Source: Halalkalicoccus sp. NIPERK01 (lineage in GTDB: Archaea; Halobacteriota; Halobacteria; Halobacteriales; Halalkalicoccaceae). Taken from it: 64,000 nt of DNA. This document shows positions 62,125 to 64,000 of this stretch, piece after piece; the first letter of the stretch is position 1, and every line of letters begins with the position of its first letter. Location: NCBI RefSeq assembly GCF_030287405.1, contig NZ_JASVVV010000003.1, positions 427,116-491,115 on the forward strand. Direction: 5' to 3'. Below the pieces are notes generated by a model that was not told the origin of the DNA, did not search any database, and worked only from the letters and a program-made list of their open reading frames with translations. The position numbers and the translations under genes are program-made.

Positions 62125-62811
62125 ATGAACACTCAAACCCTCAATCCCACGCTCGCCGCACAGTTCGGAACGCCCACCGACGCCGAAGGGTACGACATCG
62201 ACGCCGACGCCTTCGGAGAGGCCGACGAACGCGAACTCGCCCGGTTCATGGCCGAACGGACCTGCCTCGGGTTCATCTACCACGACCGACGCGAGTACGA
62301 GGCCGCCGTCGAGGCGTTCTACCACGTCGACCGCCACCAGTTCGCCCACCTCACGGACGAGGAGGCACGCGAGGCCGCGAGAGCGCTCACCGACGCCTTC
62401 TGGGCGAAGGACGACGTCGAGCAGGATCACATCGACGGCGCCGACGTCGATCCCGCGCTCGACGACGCCGACTGGAGCCCCGTCGAGGAGGCGCTTTCCC
62501 GTCGTGCCGAGATCGTCGGCATGGACGACGAATACGCCCCCAAGACGACCGAGGCGTGGCGAAACCACAAGACTGGCGGGGACTACTGGACGCCGACGAT
62601 GGCCGCCCAGCGCCACGAGATCGCGGCGGCGATCGGCGACTACGAGGAGAAGCCCAAGTACGGCCGGTCGGGCTACGGCCACCTCACGGCCCGCTATCTC
62701 GTGGGCCTCGAACTCCACGACATGCACACCGAGCGCCACTGGAAGGAGGCCGCGGGCGTGATGGCCGACTACTATCGCGAGATCCTCGGCGCACAGGAGG
62801 CCGACCGATGA
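62125..62811 (+). CDS. Haloarchaeal conserved hypothetical protein
   Basis: This 228-residue soluble protein, helical and acidic, begins MNTQTLNPTLAAQFGTPTDAEGYD; central FMAERTCLGFIYHDRREYEAAVEAFYHVDRHQFAHLT and C-terminal KYGRSGYGHLTARYLVGLELHDMHTERHWKEAAGVM are striking for conserved-looking Tyr, His and Trp residues. No family recognised. Its stop overlaps the next gene's start (ATGA), so the pair is co-translated. Confidence 0.65.
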   Translation: MNTQTLNPTLAAQFGTPTDAEGYDIDADAFGEADERELARFMAERTCLGFIYHDRREYEAAVEAFYHVDRHQFAHLTDEEAREAARALTDAFWAKDDVEQDHIDGADVDPALDDADWSPVEEALSRRAEIVGMDDEYAPKTTEAWRNHKTGGDYWTPTMAAQRHEIAAAIGDYEEKPKYGRSGYGHLTARYLVGLELHDMHTERHWKEAAGVMADYYREILGAQEADR

Positions 62812-63209
62812 GCGCGAGCGACCGGACGTTCGACGACGCGATCGCCGAGGCGAAGGCGCTTCTCGAAGGCCACGCCGACGCCGAATACGAGGCGCTCCCC
62901 CCGAGCGCGAAGGCGAACTACCAGGAGGCGCTGGAGTTCCTCCTGCGGCTCGAGTCGTCCCTCGACTCCGAACGCGACGGGGCCGACGACTCGCGCTCCC
63001 CGTCGGATCGGGGGCTGGACGGGAGCGACGAGGGCGGGGATGCGGGTTTCGACCTCGACTGCGACCTCGAATCGACGATGGGCGACGACGGGACCGTGGT
63101 GGGCCCGTTCGGCGGACACGACGTCGTCGTTTACGATCCCGCCGGCGGCGAGGGCCAGTGGATCTCGATGGACTACGACGCGACGGTGTCGATCGAGCGG
63201 ATGCGATAA
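62808..63209 (+). CDS. Hypothetical protein co-translated with the 62125 gene
   Basis: This 133-residue protein has a helical N-terminus (DDAIAEAKALLEGHADAEYEALPPSAKANYQEALEFLLRLESS), a Ser/Asp/Gly-rich linker (about 50-85) and a small beta-like C-terminus (GTVVGPFGGHDVVVYDPAGGEGQWISMDYDATVSIERM). Unknown function. Begins inside the stop of the upstream gene. Confidence 0.65.
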   Translation: MSASDRTFDDAIAEAKALLEGHADAEYEALPPSAKANYQEALEFLLRLESSLDSERDGADDSRSPSDRGLDGSDEGGDAGFDLDCDLESTMGDDGTVVGPFGGHDVVVYDPAGGEGQWISMDYDATVSIERMR

Positions 63210-63255
63210 CTCGAATCGGTGGGCTGGTGGCCTCGACGGCCGCCGAGCGGACTTT

Positions 63256-63720
63256 TCAGCGTTCGAACGCCGGCGGGAGCCCCGTGTGTTTGATGCCGAT
63301 CCGATCGTCGACGACGAACCGATAGACCCCGTTTTTCACCCCGTTTTCGGCCCGTTCGAACAGATCCGGCCGCCACGCCGTGTCCAGAACGTCCGCGAGG
63401 CCCTCCGTCTCGTCGTCCGAAACGCGCTCGATCGTACCCGTGAGGAGGACGCTCTCCCAGTTGAACGGGGTATCGGCGCTGTAGACGAGGAAACTGGCGG
63501 TCTCCGCTCGATCGCTCAGCCGTTTCTTCCGGCTCTCCGAGCCGACGTAGGTGAAGTAGAGGTGCGAGTCCCCGTCGAACCCGAACGACAACGGCACCAG
63601 ATACGGCGTCCCGTCCGTCGGGAGTCCGAGCACCCCGACCCGCTGGTTCGACAGGAACTGGCGGATCCCCGTCTCGTCCATCCGGGCCATCCCGTACGCT
63701 TCGAGCTCTTCGAGACCCAT
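63256..63720 (-). CDS. Pyridoxamine 5'-phosphate oxidase-family (FMN-binding) protein
   Basis: This 154-residue protein has a split-barrel FMN-binding fold: RQFLSNQRVGVLGLPTDGTPYLVPLSFGFDGDSHLYFTYVGSESRKKRLSDRAETASFLVY, then WESVLLTGTIERVSD. Members are flavin- or F420-dependent oxidoreductases or haem-binding proteins. Substrate unknown. ATG 63720 is chosen. Confidence 0.82.
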   Translation of the reverse strand: MGLEELEAYGMARMDETGIRQFLSNQRVGVLGLPTDGTPYLVPLSFGFDGDSHLYFTYVGSESRKKRLSDRAETASFLVYSADTPFNWESVLLTGTIERVSDDETEGLADVLDTAWRPDLFERAENGVKNGVYRFVVDDRIGIKHTGLPPAFER

Positions 63721-63924
63721 ACGGAACCGTCGACGCCGGAGGGGTTGAGGCTGCCGTCGATTGGCAGCCCGTGGGAACCGCCGCCGCGTATTAATACCCC
63801 GTCTTCCTCCCGTATCTCGCCGACGGAACCGCCTTCTCGACCCCTGTGACCGGCTGACGCACGGAGGGTGTTCGAACACGGAATAGCAGGTCTTTTACCG
63901 TCGTTCGCCGACCGACTAGACGAT

Positions 63925-64000
63925 ATGAGCTACGAGCGAGTCGACGTCCCCGACGAGGGTCAGGCCATCGAATTCGACGGCGACCACCTGACCGTCCCCG
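63925..64000 (+). CDS. icd: Probable isocitrate dehydrogenase (NADP), N-terminal fragment
   Basis: The window ends 76 bp into this gene. The visible 25 residues, MSYERVDVPDEGQAIEFDGDHLTVP, resemble the N-terminus of haloarchaeal NADP-dependent isocitrate dehydrogenase, which continues with DDPIIPIIHGDGIG. Assigned on N-terminal resemblance only. Confidence 0.55.
   Translation, partial: MSYERVDVPDEGQAIEFDGDHLTVP

Noticed and set aside
1..64000. CRISPR array, insertion sequence or prophage
   Set aside because: No spaced repeat array, transposase, integrase, capsid or terminase homologue was seen.

Overview
The window is GC-rich DNA from a halophilic archaeon (class Halobacteria). The predicted proteins are strongly acidic. 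Several gene families are typical of haloarchaea: a SAMP1-type ubiquitin-like protein, a GatD-type tRNA amidotransferase subunit, a bacterioopsin-activator-type HTH protein, DUF63, DUF1405 and a haloarchaeal twin-Arg lipoprotein. Many genes appear leaderless, with a TATA-like box about 27 nt before the ATG. The genus cannot be fixed from sequence alone; Halalkalicoccus or a relative is a guess. I found no rRNA, tRNA, CRISPR array, transposase or integrase.

Layout. 1-6.8 kb: a truncated Lrp-type regulator, a PHP hydrolase, a lipid-kinase-like protein, a type-1 IPP isomerase homologue with a DUF433/DUF5615 toxin-antitoxin cassette at its 3' end (toxin interrupted by a stop), an MBL-fold hydrolase, an oxidoreductase, a His-rich MoaB and a cupin. 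6.8-9.7 kb: a tightly coupled pyrG-guaAB-small gene operon. 9.7-17.3 kb: PspA followed by four paralogous 4-TM membrane proteins of unrecognised family. 17.4-21 kb: a GCS2-type ligase and a dgcN-dgcA-like (D-glutamate) operon. 21-30.2 kb: a PiT phosphate transporter, a UspA, an SLC13/RCK permease, a Vms1-like protein, gatD and a GNAT protein. 30.1-30.8 kb: the SAMP1-like gene and a small winged-helix protein.

30.7-41.5 kb is dominated by monovalent-cation handling: two membrane-anchored RCK_C proteins, a KhtT-like RCK_C subunit, three CPA2 antiporters (two with fused TrkA-N domains), a K+ channel with a TVGYGD filter and fused TrkA-N domain, and two AI-2E-type permeases. 41.5-45 kb holds nucleoside salvage (uridine phosphorylase-like, deoC) and a Bat-like regulator. 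45-55.4 kb returns to transport with a CPA2-USP fusion, two APC permease-USP fusions, an Lrp-RCK_C regulator with a small zinc-ribbon/USP/membrane operon, and trkA. 55.6-64 kb: t6A methylthiotransferase, MscS, CDF exporter, HIT protein, methionine aminopeptidase, an isoaspartyl peptidase/asparaginase with an unusual in-frame hairpin insertion, two small co-translated genes, a PNPOx-like protein and the start of what looks like isocitrate dehydrogenase.

Overall theme: salt and osmotic homeostasis (K+/Na+ antiport, RCK gating, MscS, PspA, USP domains) interleaved with housekeeping nucleotide and tRNA metabolism. Nine genes carry RCK/TrkA domains and five carry USP domains. The most interesting signals are (i) the toxin-antitoxin cassette bracketed by a 31-bp duplication of the idi 3' end, (ii) a cluster of short-loop hairpins at 60.7-61 kb plus a similar hairpin inserted in frame in the neighbouring asparaginase, duplicating its catalytic motif, (iii) the SAMP1-like protein with residues beyond its diglycine, and (iv) the PspA-linked four-paralogue membrane family.
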